From Entrophospora sp. SA101 (lineage: Eukaryota; Glomeromycota; Glomeromycetes; Entrophosporales; Entrophosporaceae), in NCBI GenBank assembly GCA_958430865.1, contig CAUDNR010004138.1, forward strand, positions 1 through 40,826: DNA of 40,826 nucleotides. The letters are read 5' to 3'. Each line of letters starts with the position of its first letter. Positions within the stretch are counted from its first letter, which is position 1. The position numbers and the translations under genes were made by a program. This document shows positions 20,487 to 31,351 of this stretch, one piece after another. A model generated the notes under the pieces. It saw only the letters and a program-made list of their open reading frames with translations. It made no database searches and was not told the origin of the DNA.

Positions 20487-21059
20487 TCACAATCATAAAC
20501 ATTCATAAAGATAATGAGGATTAATCTTTAACCCACACACATAAAACTTTTTTTTTATATCACTTATAAATACTGGTTATTTATTATAAGCTTGTTTTCA
20601 TATAATAATAATTGAGCGGGAAGATGGAATAATAATAATTAATTAATGGTTGTTATATATATATGTTATTTTCTTAGATTGTATTATAAAAAGTGGTTTT
20701 GTTTTCACAAAAATGCAAGGTGCATAAAACTTAATAAAATAAATTTTGTATGCATGGTATATTTATTTTTTAATTTTCATAAGCAATCACCAATATTATT
20801 ACACAATCCACACTTATTTCGCCTTGTGATTGTTTCAAAAGATAAAATTGTATTGGTTAATTCCAATGGTCCTTTATATCAGCTGGTCTTCCTTCTGGTG
20901 TTCTGAGGATAGGATTTCCAATTTGGTTTATATATTCTCTATCAATTTTAGATACTTTTTTTCTACATATCATTGTCGTCAATTGAACTGTGTTTTTCCG
21001 ATTCCAATGATTCAACATTTTTTGTTTCAATCGATATACAAATAAGAGGTTTGAGAAAA
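20487..21059. other. 3' region with a possible minus-strand coding relic
   Basis: No intact gene. On the minus strand, 20975-20860 reads CRKKVSKIDREYINQIGNP and ILRTPEGRPADIKDHWN before a stop. This looks protein-like and is richer in G+C than the surroundings, but I cannot name it. The rest is AT-rich. Confidence 0.3.
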
Positions 21060-21925
21060 AATCTATTATTACGACGATGTGATGAAAATTAAAGATGTTG
21101 ATAATAATAACAATAGTATGGAGATTAGAGAAGATCCTTCCCATTTGGAAATAACAACAACGATAATACTACTACAAGTTCGTGGACTATGCCATCACCA
21201 TCTATGACTCTTAATTCTGACAAAAATTTATCAATTATATCAGCGTTATCTTCACCAACTCAGATAATAAAGTTAAATTTGAAACTACCGGTGACGTTGA
21301 TGATGATGACAATGACGACTGTGATAATAACAACAACAACAATAAATTAATAATTCATCATCGTAAACGGGTACGTGTTCATCGTAGCCATAGATCATTC
21401 TGTAGAAAATCTTTCTCGGTTGACTTAAGCTCATCGTCGTCGTCATCATCAACAATGACAACATCAACAATCAAAAGGTAAAGCTGTACTGACAAGTACA
21501 ATGAAGTTGAAATGGTGATGATCGAAGAGAAAGAAATAGATGAAAGAATTATGAAAGAAATTGCTATCCAAAACTAGTGTTGGTCGCCAAAAACTATTTT
21601 GAAGAAGCAAAAGTCAAAGCTAAAATTAAAAGTTATGTCAAAACTAAAAAATCAAAACTAGTTTCGACTTGTGGTGAAATCTTTTGACTTTCGTACAGTT
21701 GCAAAAGTCTCTAGGGCAAACACACAACCTGCATGGGAATTGTTGAGATCAAAAAACCGGATGGATGTCACTCCATACGTAATGGTTACCGTCAATTATT
21801 GTTGCGTTTACCAGTACTTAAATATGCATCAAATGTCATTTACCCTGGTGCAAAGTTTGAATTAACTGGAAGATTGTTTCTACCAAGATCAAAGAAGAGT
21901 TTCATAAAAATTGATCTAAATTAAT
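21060..21925 (+). pseudogene. Decayed gene rich in Asn/Asp/Ser runs
   Basis: Coding-like sequence continues across several frames: DVDNNNNSMEIREDPSHLE, then NNNNDNTTTSSWTMPSPSM, a shift to DNKVKFETTGDVDDDDNDD and a basic/Ser stretch (HHRKRVRVHRSHRSFCRKSF, then SSSSSSSS). After about 190 bp comes GIVEIKKPDGCHSIRNGYRQ and FELTGRLFLPRSKKSF near 21735-21920. Low-complexity Asn/Asp/Ser tracts and a basic region suggest a former nuclear or regulatory protein, but no domain is identifiable. Frameshifts and stops argue for a pseudogene; an unrecognised intron structure is the alternative. Confidence 0.4.
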
Positions 21926-23120
21926 TGATATAGGAGGCTCTTCGTTTAGAATAATACCTACTTTAGTCTAATTTTATTAAAAATTGCTCAAGTAAAATAA
22001 GTGATAACATTACAATTTTATATATTATTGAATTTTCTATCCAATAAAATGAATTGCAATAAGCAATACATTATGAAGCTATTTGATTATTTTAATTATT
22101 TTCGCATTGATAAGTAGGATGTCGTCACCTTTTTTTGCAATGTATGTTCACTAGATATTAATACGTGAATGTTGTCAAAAGGAGTGTACTCTTTTACATC
22201 TATGTGTATAATCTACAATCAAACTGAAAAAATCACAGTATACAATTGTTCTCAAAACAAAGGTTTAACTTTACCATCCACTTCGATTGCTTTGGCTCAC
22301 AGATATTTCTCCTGGGCAAGCATATGTCGCTCTTAGCAGGTTTGCCTCTTGAGATAATTCAAAGAATAAGTATGCCTTTATTATTGACAAATCTATGATC
22401 GAAAATATAAAAGATTAGAAGAAAGGCGTCTATCCATTCCTTTACAAATATAACCAACAAAATAAAATAATTTGGTATGGAAATTAAAAAAATTATTCGT
22501 CATTTGTCATAAAGCATTTCTCTAGTTAATAAAACTCGAATAAATTTTCAAAATTACCAGAATATTATGGGATCTCCATAAACTAATAAACTCAACCTTG
22601 AAACTCTCGAATGGTTGTGCGTGATAGAGACGGAGAATGTCTTTTAGAAGAGTAAATAAAATTAATGTCATTTATTATTTGGAAGCATTGTTTCAGTTTG
22701 TCGTTAGTTCAGTCAAACCTTGTCACAGCGGATACATAAGAAAAAATCTCAATTTCAATAGTGTTATTCAATAGTAATTCAGTTAATAAAATTTTCAATT
22801 TAATTGTTTACTTGGTCATGATTCTTCACTTAGGTCAAGAGATTTGACTTACGTCAATGGTTTTTACTTATGTTAAGATTTTTACTTACATCAAGTTTTT
22901 TATTTAATATTGTCATTTTTGACAAACAATATTATTAAATAAGATAGTAAATAAGAATTATTGAAATAACCGCCTAAAAATTCTTAATATTAATTAACTA
23001 TCTACCCATCAACAATTTTACCAATCCTCCAACTTTAACCTTATCAGCTGTTTGTTAATATTAATTAATAAATTTAGATTAATAAATTCGATTATTAACT
23101 ATTTAATTTTCATTATAAAA
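21926..23120. other. Intergenic region downstream of the kinase pseudogene
   Basis: No intact gene. Near 22325 a short frame reads MSLLAGLPLEIIQRI, which resembles the start of an F-box, but nothing supports it beyond that. The 22800-23000 part is copy C of the kinase-tail repeat. Confidence 0.4.
22800..23000 (-). repeat. Dispersed 'kinase-tail' repeat, copy C
   Basis: Its reverse complement shares AATATTAAGAATTTTT, TTGTCAAAAATGACAATATT and CATAAG/GTAAGTCAAA...CTCTTGAC with copies A and B. It lies 120-320 bp downstream of the minus-strand kinase pseudogene, about where copy A lies after the intact kinase. Confidence 0.6.
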
Positions 23121-24630
23121 TTATATTTCATTAATATCAAGGTCACTTAATAAACTATCATTGCTTTTTAAATTAGCAAATTCATCATTTACATCATTTA
23201 ATATTCTACTTGTATTATATGCTAATGGATGTGGTTTGTGAATTTGTTGTGAATTGCTACTAATACTATTAATATCATTATCGTTATTGATAATTTCTTC
23301 TAGTTGATCACCAGCAAAGACCCAAAGCTCTCTAATAGTTGGTCTTTTAGATGGATCCCCATCCCAACACTTCTGCATCATTTTTACACAATCATCAGGC
23401 ATTCCTGGTAATATTGGTGGTCGTAAACCTTCACATGTATTAATCACTAAATCACAATTATGAGCTACATCATCAAATTGGTGGATGTCCTGCAAATATT
23501 TCTCACATTAACATCCCAACACTATAAATATCTGATTATTTTGTGTATTTTTTTCCTTTAAATAGTTCTGATGCAATATAAGGTATAATTCCATAAATTT
23601 TATTTGATGATTTTTCATCAACTGGTCCACATAACCCAAAATCTGTGATATAACAACCACCTCCTTGCAATAATATATTACCACTATGTAAATCACAATG
23701 AATTAAATCTTTTTCATGTATAAAATATAATGATTCACATAAACTTTTAAAAATATTAATTCTATCTTTTAATGTTAAATTATAATGATTTTTTTGTATA
23801 TAATCTCTTAAATTTCCCTCTGATATATAATTAAGCACCATTACATAATTTCCATTTTCTGGGAATTTAGTTATACCATAACAAGGAACAATTGAGGCTG
23901 ATTTAATTTTACAATAACTCAATGCCTGAAATTAATTATATAAATAAATAATTTAATTTAAAATGATGGTTTAATTTATATAGTTTATTTTAAATAAGAT
24001 CAATCACCTCATTAAAAAAAGGTTTCCCCGGATTATTTGAATTATTTAATGATTTCAATACTACATTCTTATGTTGAAAATAATTAAATTCCTTTTTATT
24101 TTCATCATAATCAACAATTCTTCCTCTTGTCCACATAGCAGTATAAATAGAACTGAATCCACCTTCTGTTAATTTTTCTATATCATAAAATTGTTCATAA
24201 GGTACCCATTCTATAATTCTACCTGGAAGAGATGAAAGCTGTTGACACTCTTGAATAAAACTATCAATTATCTTGTTTCCAGATGTCCAAGTGCTAAAAA
24301 GGCTCTGTAAGCATAGACCAATACACTTTTCACAATATTTATCAGAGTATCTTATTGTTTTACAATTATTGCATTCTCTTGGTTCACCAAATTTATAAAT
24401 TGCATTATGGATTTCAAAATTATAAACAAACCTTTCTCTACAAAATTCCTTTTCATTTTCTAATAGTTTTTGGTTTTCATTGACTAATTGTAAAAAATTA
24501 CTTTTCTATTTTCTCTGTCAGAAACAGTTGGAAAAGCAAAATGAGCGATACTCTCCATTTCGTTATAATTTTTAAGTAGTAATTCTCTTCTTTCTGGTGT
24601 TAATAATTCATATAACTCATGAAATGACAT
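23121..24630 (-). pseudogene. Kinase paralog pseudogene (third copy, inverted)
   Basis: Minus-strand homologue of the gene at 2594-4101 with the same two-exon layout: exon 1 24630-24008, 82 bp GT-AG intron, exon 2 23925-23121. It keeps the Cys4 motif, EGGFSSIY, the HCDLHSGN catalytic loop and DFG. Lesions are a one-base loss near 24505 (shifting frame after SDRENRK), APE changed to ASE, TAA at 23538-23536, TGA at 23505-23503 (Trp in the intact copy) and a one-base insertion near 23475. After it, the frame resumes as FDDVAHNCDLVINTCEGLRP. The protein would be truncated before or within the kinase domain. Sequencing error could explain one lesion but not all. Confidence 0.88.
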
Positions 24631-25261
24631 TTTAACTTTTTAATAAGAAATAATTTAATAAATAAACACATTTCTTTTTTTGGTATTTTGTGAACCTAAG
24701 GATTTGATTGACGATTTGTTTATAAATGAACAGTGGTGCAAGACACGCTTTACAATGGACTGAGGAGAATCTAAGCCCAATTTATATGTATCATATATAA
24801 ATTATTGCTGTCTATAACGAATTCCCTCTATAACAGATATTCTTCCTAGTACTAGACCAAATGGTCCACTATATAGAGAGTAAACTGTATAGAGTTTGAG
24901 AGGTGTAATTGACTTGGTCAATGGTTCTAATTAAACTTGTTGAACATCTGATCATATGATACACGGCCATTTTTATCCAATTAAAATATACAGAAATTCA
25001 TGCTTTCTTTTTTTTACATTGAAGTTCTTTTCATTTTTGGCCAAAAATAAAATTCGGGGCTTGAATTTACAAATAACCGAAATAATCTTTTTGTATATAC
25101 AATGGATGGAACCTTTTTATTAGTATTATGTAGGTCAGCAACCACCATGTCTCTAGTACTAATTCATTCAATGATCTCGAGGTCAATTGCCACAAGTAAA
25201 AAAAAGAAAAATCGGTAATACTCCCGATTTTTGTCAAATTGATCAATCATAAACAATAAAT

Positions 25262-25397
25262 TCGGGATTACCGATTGTCAACCGATTATTAACATTGTAA
25301 TTGCTAAAAATCCGGGTTTTCAGAATTGTCACTATTTTTAATAAGCTAATTAGTTAAAATTCGGAATTACCGATTGTCAACTGATTATTAACATTGC
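25262..25397 (+). repeat. Direct repeat pair, about 38 bp units 99 bp apart
   Basis: ATTCGGGATTACCGATTGTC and ATTCGGAATTACCGATTGTC each continue as AAC(C/T)GATTATTAACATTG. The two units differ at only two positions. ACCGATT-type motifs also occur in neighbouring bases, suggesting a subterminal repeat region of a transposon. Confidence 0.7.
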
Positions 25398-25524
25398 CAA
25401 AAATCGGACGAATAATTGATTTTTTTTTTTGATTTGTTATCGAATTTTTCTAATTGGTCATTGAATACCTTATCATTATTATTGATGCAAGTTATAATAA
25501 ACAATTACAATAACTTATGGAGAA

Positions 25525-25600
25525 ATAAGTTATATAGTGTAATGGATAAGAAGCGAACAATGGATACAGAGGTAAGTGGGTTCAATTTCCAATGTAAGAA
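25525..25600 (+). other. tRNA-like (A-box/B-box) segment, possible SINE head
   Basis: TATAGTGTAATGGATAAG resembles a tRNA D-arm/A-box, and GTGGGTTCAATTTCC, 45 bp downstream, resembles a TpsiC arm/B-box (GGTTCAANNCC). Spacing suits a tRNA, but I cannot draw a paired acceptor or anticodon stem, so a functional tRNA is unlikely. A tRNA-derived SINE or chance is more probable. Confidence 0.25.
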
Positions 25601-25922
25601 AAAAAACCTGTCCTAGTTTAAAATAAACAAATGAATGAGTTTCAAATTTAGCAAATCTGATAAAAATCAGTATAATACCTTCTTCAGCAATTAGTATAAA
25701 AGATCAGATAAAGTTCAGGGTGTCTGATATGATACATTTTTTTGCCTGATAGTTTGCTGATTTTTGATTACTGAGTTTCTACCTTTTGGTTACTGATTGT
25801 TGCCAATGTGCGCCAAAATTCAATAACAATCAGATATGAGAAAATCATCAATATTCTTAAAATAGGTAAAAAATCAGGTATCTGATATTTCACCGGTTTT
25901 ATTCCGAATTTCCTTTTTTTAC

Positions 25923-26040
25923 CTGTGTGTTAGACCAAAAGCGTTCTGTATATTAATCTTCTGCTTGGAGAGGACAGCATCAACAATGGCAGAATGAACA
26001 GTAAAGGCAACCCAAATTTGTTCATTATCAACATCAACAT
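25923..26040 (-). pseudogene. Exon-like fragment, protein family unknown
   Basis: A 118 bp minus-strand segment bounded by AG (26042-26041) and GT (25922-25921) reads DVDVDNEQIWVAFTVHSAIV and DAVLSKQKINIQNAFGLTHR without stops and is richer in G+C than its surroundings. It looks like a real or former internal exon. Flanking exons are not visible, so it may be a captured exon or a gene remnant. Confidence 0.35.
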
Positions 26041-27442
26041 CTGTTGTTTTTAATAAACATAAAAAAAAACAAAAGGTTAAGATGGCAGACTTATTTATTT
26101 CTTGTGACAAAACAATCAATCTTTATTTTTTTTTTTTTAATAAAAAAAAACAATTGATCTTTATTTTCATTATCATTGAACAATCAACCTTTATTTTTGT
26201 TATCATTAAATAAACAATCAATCTTTATTGTTTATTGTTATTAAAAAAATGAATCAGCTAATTCTTTTTTTTTATTTTTCGCGATTAGCCAAATTTTTAC
26301 CTTTTATCAAAAACCATTCACAAATTTCAATTGTTGATAGTAACAAAGATAATTTTTTTGGATTCGGGATTTTTTAAGATGATTGGCTCTGTGTAAATAG
26401 GAGATAAGAGGCTTTCTCAAATCTTAGATTGATTGGTTTTTCTTCTTCCCCACTACACATTATTTAGCATAGTAGAAATTTCATTTTATCTAAAAAAAGA
26501 AGACCGGAAGTTCTTTATTGATATTTACAAAATGTAAAGTTATTGTTCTCATAACAATAATGCTAATTGAAATTTCCAAGGAGGCTTCGACTGTTTTTAA
26601 AAAAAAAATTTCTTCAAAAATAATTTATTTTTTGTTAATACATATTTAAACATTAACGTGCTTTTTGTACAGTCACACAACCCGCACTATTTTTTTTATT
26701 ATATTAATTAATAATTAACAACAATCTAGGGAAAAAAATTATCACCATGTTATTTATTAATCATTAATAAGCAGAAAAGAACAAAATCAATGGTTTTTTA
26801 ATTGCCAACAACAATCAATGAACATGATTAAAATTTATAAACGAATGTATCATTATCATTATTTACATTTTTCAAAAAGAGATGATGATGATCATTTTGA
26901 CGAATTGTGTCAACACAAAAAAAAAATTTGTTCACCACAATGTTTTGTATATATTTCAATTTTGCTCCAAAAATTCAGTTTACCAAAAATTCAGAAACAA
27001 ACCTTTGCGATATGCAATTTGCAATCTGCAGTTTGCGAAATTCAAAAATTGCAATCTGTAAATAATAAAATAGCAAATTGTAATTTGCATATTGTTGCAT
27101 AGTTTATAAAACGGACTGTAGAAGATTTCCTTTTTTGAAAAACTGTAGGTTAGCGCGTTTGACAAAAATAAATAAGACTAATAAATAGTTGTCAAGATTT
27201 TCGAAATATTTATACTGGACAAAAATCTTCTATTCCAAAATTGGAATTTTTTTCACGCCTTTATTAATAATTGTTAACTAGACTGCCGTTAACTTCAATT
27301 AGATCACGTTATTGTTGTTACTGATATTATTAACTATTAATTACAAATTATACATAAAATGGTATACTGCACAGTATATTACAAATAAAAACTTCCTTTC
27401 TTGTCGTAAATAATTTTAAATTTTCGTATATTGTTTTATAAT

Positions 27443-28835
27443 TCACTTTTTAAGTTTCATCATCAAGAAGCGAGTAATAAAAAACAAAAGGCTAACCAGC
27501 ATACCACCAATATATCCAATTCCATCATTTTGGAAGCCGACCAATAATCCTGCTGTTACGATCACTAGGGCAAAATTCTTCTTTTTTATCTCATCATCAT
27601 CTTTATCATCAGAAGTGTTCATAAAATTTCGTGCTGCGGATGCCAATTCCGCTCCAGAAACAAAGAGCATTACACCAAGAACTGAATTAGGGAAGTAATT
27701 TAGGAGATTGGTTAAAGTCTTTCCAAATAATATCCCCAGGACTAATTTAAAAAATCCAAGGATCAAAACGCTAACTTCGGATCTTGCGCCGAAACGGTAT
27801 TGTCCAGCGAGTCCACCTGATCCGTGACAATATGGAACAGAGCCAAAAAAACATCCAATAATGTTCATAAGTCCGACGGAAATTGAAATTTTTTCAACAG
27901 TGTTCAATGAGGACCGTTCCGGGAACAAATCATTAGCTAATACCGACAATGCGATAACAGAATTGAGAGCTGTCAGTGGAAGTTGACCAAGAGATGCACT
28001 AAGAAATCCGGTTTTAAATTCTTCTAGGGTTGGGACAACAATTTCGGGATAATTAAATGAGGCCGATGGTAATGTACTACCAGATTCAAAGACTTTTATA
28101 AATGCGATTATTAGCCCAAAAACAAATAGAATTAATGCCGTTGGTGTTTTTTTAGATGAATAAAACGTAAATACGAATATGAACGATAGCATGGCCCATT
28201 CATAGTTATCATTCCATTTCCAAGAACTACCACCCCAACTACCGCTTTTTCGAACCAGTTCGACAGCTTTTATGATTAGAATCATGCCTGCACCCAACTG
28301 AATACCTCTGACGATTGGAATGGGTGTCCACTTTTCGATGATCTTGATAGTTCTAGTGATGCCAAGAATAAATATCATAGACCCAACACCAATACCTGCC
28401 GACATGACTTCACCTATTGATAATTGTATCGAGATCGCTACCGCCGCAATAGCTGTTATAGACATAGGTATTATTAATATTTTTTTTAAAAAAAAACCGA
28501 TAAAAATCATGAAAAATAAATTTATTGCCTTTCATAGGTTGAACACACATGGGGATTCGAAACATCAAACCACTAGTGATGTTCCATAGACCTCCGAATA
28601 TAAGCGATGCGGTCAAAGAAATTTGTCCAGTGATCGAAAGAGCTACTAAGATGGGAAGTAAAGTGCCTAAATCTCCGAGACTGCCACTTAATTCTGATAG
28701 AGATGTATTCTTTTTTATATGTAATGTTCTCTCTTTGATGGATGAGCGAATATAAAGTGAAGGATTCCGCCATAAGGAAATGCCTTGGTTCAAATTTGGT
28801 GATTCTGCAACTTCGATGATTTCGTGAGAGGCCAT
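27443..28835 (-). CDS. MOT1: MOT1-type molybdate transporter (two exons, GC-AG intron)
   Basis: Minus-strand exons 28835-28529 and 28452-27443 give 438 residues, normal for MOT1. This SulP-related, STAS-less family imports molybdate for molybdenum-cofactor enzymes such as nitrate reductase. Family segments are ELSGSLGDLGTLLPILVALS, SLIFGGLWNI, VQPMKAIAAVAISIQ across the splice junction, ALNSVIALSVLANDLFP, PYCHGSGGLAGQYRFGARS and a final LLVGFQNDGIGYIGGML. Many hydrophobic helices span the protein. Exon 1 ends ATG AAA G and exon 2 begins CT ATT GCG, restoring the conserved MKAIAA; this makes the 76 bp intron start with GC. Without splicing, the first frame would run into about 40 unrelated residues. 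Confidence 0.88.
28453..28528 (-). other. GC-AG intron in MOT1
   Basis: The donor reads AAAG|GCAATA and the acceptor ATAACAG|CTATT. No GT donor nearby restores the conserved VQPMKAIAA frame, whereas this pair does so exactly. GC-AG introns are a known minority class handled by the major spliceosome. Confidence 0.75.
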
Positions 28836-29913
28836 GTTTTAAAATTTCGTTAAGAAATATTTGCAGTGATCGAAAAAAATTTTTTTTTTGATAACGATAA
28901 GATACAAAATGACTGATTGGTTTTATCGGTATAAACAAAAATTTTTGGCGTTTGTATTATCTAATAGTGTGACATGAAGTAATCAATCGAATTTTGTCAA
29001 TGATATTGTGAAAAAAAATTTCTCAGATCACTAAATCCATTATTCCTGCCTGTTCTTCGAAGTACCCAAATAAGGTAGAAATGGATAAGCGAAAACTGCT
29101 TAAAAAGAGTGGTATAGTGAATTTATGAATTTTATTTATTACTTTTTAATTACATGAATCAGAGAATTCTTATAGTGATCAACAGTGCAAAAAACTACTA
29201 ATTGGCAAACTTTAATATTAAAACAATGAATTTGTGATACCAAATAAATTGTTTTCATGCATTGAATAAAGTATATCTCACAGAATATCATTAATATTAA
29301 TATTACTAAATAAACTCACGATATCAAAACTATATTACAAAAATTTTGAATGGTTTGGTATGATATTAATGTAAATATTTAGCAAATCATCCAAAAAAGC
29401 AAATTTTCAATCGAAGTTTTACATGCAATAAAAGGTCAAATTTTTTTGTAATAATATACATTAAATATTAATACATATTAATATTAATTATTTACAATAC
29501 TAATACTAATACTAAATAGGGACTGAAGTTTAAACGAGTACCATTTCTATAGTGAAATTGTAACACTAGATTGATATGTTATCAGTCCTAAAATGGTCCT
29601 TTTTTTTATATGGGAGCTTTTCCAGCAAAAACACCCTTCGACCTCATCTGACCAAATTTGTGTTTTTTACATAACATTAATCTATTATATAATTCATGAT
29701 CAAAGGTAAAATGTTGATTTGATGAGGTCAATGAAAAGTTGAAAAGTAAATAATATATTAGACCGTATAATGAAAAACCAAGCCTATGTATTAAAAACAT
29801 TCAATAAAGGAATACTATATTAATTTTTTTATTTATTATAAACATTTTATTTTTGTCAATTCAAAACTCTTTTTAAAAATTTGCGTAACGATCTTCAAGC
29901 CAATATTTAATTT
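28836..29913. other. Intergenic region between MOT1 and unknown relic
   Basis: 29297-29455 is a dispersed repeat shared with 37301-37445 (own entries). On the minus strand, 29730-29606 reads TFDHELYNRLMLCKKHKFGQ then MRSKGVFAGKAPI, a possible coding relic. Otherwise AT-rich and featureless. Confidence 0.35.
29297..29455 (+). repeat. Dispersed repeat, copy 1 (partner at 37301-37445)
   Basis: TAAATAAACTC...ATATCAAAAC, TATTACAAAAATT, AATATTTAGCAAATCATCCA, AAAGCAAATTT and CAATAAAAGGTCAAATTTTT occur in the same order in both copies, with small indels. Confidence 0.8.
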
Positions 29914-30464
29914 TTGCGTGATTATCTGGAAGGAAGATCGTCACAAAAATCAAATGTCCAAAAACAAATAATCCAAAAATGTGTGGTGATAGAGTATGTC
30001 CTTCATCACATAAACTTGGCATTATTAAGAAACATCTTAAACATCAGAAAAAATCAACATAATGTTGTTGTTATACAGCTATTAAATAAAATTCCATGAC
30101 CTGGTATTATTCCAACAAAGTTTAATTATAGAATTTTACGTGTTAATTACATTACAAATGGTTGGTACGGTTGTGTAGAAATTGATCGTTTTCAAGCACC
30201 TGTTACCTTCTGTACAATGTTCCCATCTACATTTATTAAAATAGCTAAGAACATGTTGCAATTACAAGTGTGATACAGATTTGTTATCGTCAAATGAATA
30301 AATTTTTTACTTGCTTTTTAACTCACTTCTATATTATATTTGTAGAATCTCATCAAATTGACAATAGAGAACTACAAGGAACTGATTGATGCAGAGTCAC
30401 AATTGAAAGAGCAAGCAGTATTAATAGTATTAACTGGATGTTACCAGACACCTAAATTGGTATA
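29914..30464 (+). pseudogene. Spliced relic of an unrecognised gene
   Basis: One frame runs from RDYLEGRSSQKSNVQKQIIQ to LNKIP, a TGA, then PGIIPTKFNYRILRVNYITN, GWYGCVEIDRFQAPVTFCTM and KIAKNMLQLQ. A plausible intron follows (GTGTGATAC to TTTGTAG, about 80 bp), after which NLIKLTIENYKELIDAESQL and KEQAVLIVLTGCYQTPKL continue to a stop. Conserved-looking protein sequence plus a good splice pair suggests a once-functional gene; the in-frame TGA and missing ends suggest decay. The family is not recognised. Confidence 0.45.
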
Positions 30465-31351
30465 AATTTATATTTGTTACATGAGAATTTCCAACAAATG
30501 ATTTTGTTTACTACAAATTTATAATGTTTTTTTTCAAGAATAATAACGTCAATAGCAATCGATAGTAACTTATCAACAATTTTGCATAATTGAAAATTAT
30601 ATTTTTTTAAATATAATGAGTTTGAAGATTCTAATAGTATGCATATAATTCTTGTAATGTGATTATATATAGTATACAAAACTTTTATTTTTGGAAAAAT
30701 TAGCAGTGCTAACAACCTCAATTGAATTAATTCCATCGTTACCATTACCATTGTCATCCTCAATATTTAGAATATCATCTTGTCCCACCTCTTACTTTTT
30801 TCATTAACGATTAATTGAAGTTTGTTAATCCAAATAACTATTAGCAAGCTAATTTATTATTTAATAATAATATAAAGGAAAAAGTGTTGAAAGGATTGAT
30901 GAGTTGAGTGAATTGTCAATGGATGATTAGTTAAACTTCTGTTATATTAATATGTAATAACAATAATAATATTATTATTTCGGAAATGTCAGATTTGAAT
31001 GTCACCTAATAATATTAAACATAAAATATATTACAAAACTATTTATTATTATTATTTTTACTACAGTATTATATATTAACATCACCATCATCATCTATCT
31101 AAAGGTAAAGAAGAAAAAGAAAAAATTCATCATTACTGAAAATACTGTACAAAAATTCAATAAATATTTTTTTAAAAAAAATTTGCATTCTAAAATGATT
31201 AATATTATGATGATGAGTTGAACTTCCTACTCATTATAATGACTATGGTCATTATTGTTGGTGTTATTAGAATTTAATCTATTAGTGAAGGAGATCTGCT
31301 GGTATTTCTAGGTGATGGTAATCTACGAAATAAAGACTAGGTAAAGATTTA
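30465..31351. other. Intergenic region downstream of the flippase
   Basis: No gene. AT-rich, with TAATAA-type microsatellites (30960-31060) and ATCATC repeats near 31080. The stretch before 31351 should contain the 3' untranslated region of the flippase gene. Confidence 0.4.

Larger units (their letters stand above)
24631..27442. other. Repeat-rich 2.8 kb region without intact gene
   Basis: Contents seen: a TATAGAG-rich segment at 24800-24900 of transposon-end appearance; direct repeats at 25262/25361; a tRNA-like stretch near 25525; TCTGAT/ATCAGA-rich DNA at 25650-25900; an exon-like segment at 25923-26040; repeated 'ATCTTTATTTT' units at 26115-26230; and a TTTGCAATTTGC-like imperfect repeat at 27005-27090. 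No gene can be supported. Confidence 0.4.

Noticed and set aside
22325..22372. F-box gene start (LLAGLPLEIIQRI)
   Set aside because: Only about 13 residues match and the frame stops shortly after with no leucine-rich continuation.
27005..27090. Regularly spaced TTTGCAATTTGC-like units as a CRISPR-like array
   Set aside because: Units are short, imperfect and without unique spacers; this is a simple-sequence repeat in a eukaryotic genome.
28573..28938. 121-codon minus frame overlapping MOT1 exon 1
   Set aside because: Overlaps the strongly conserved MOT1 frame and shows no protein features.
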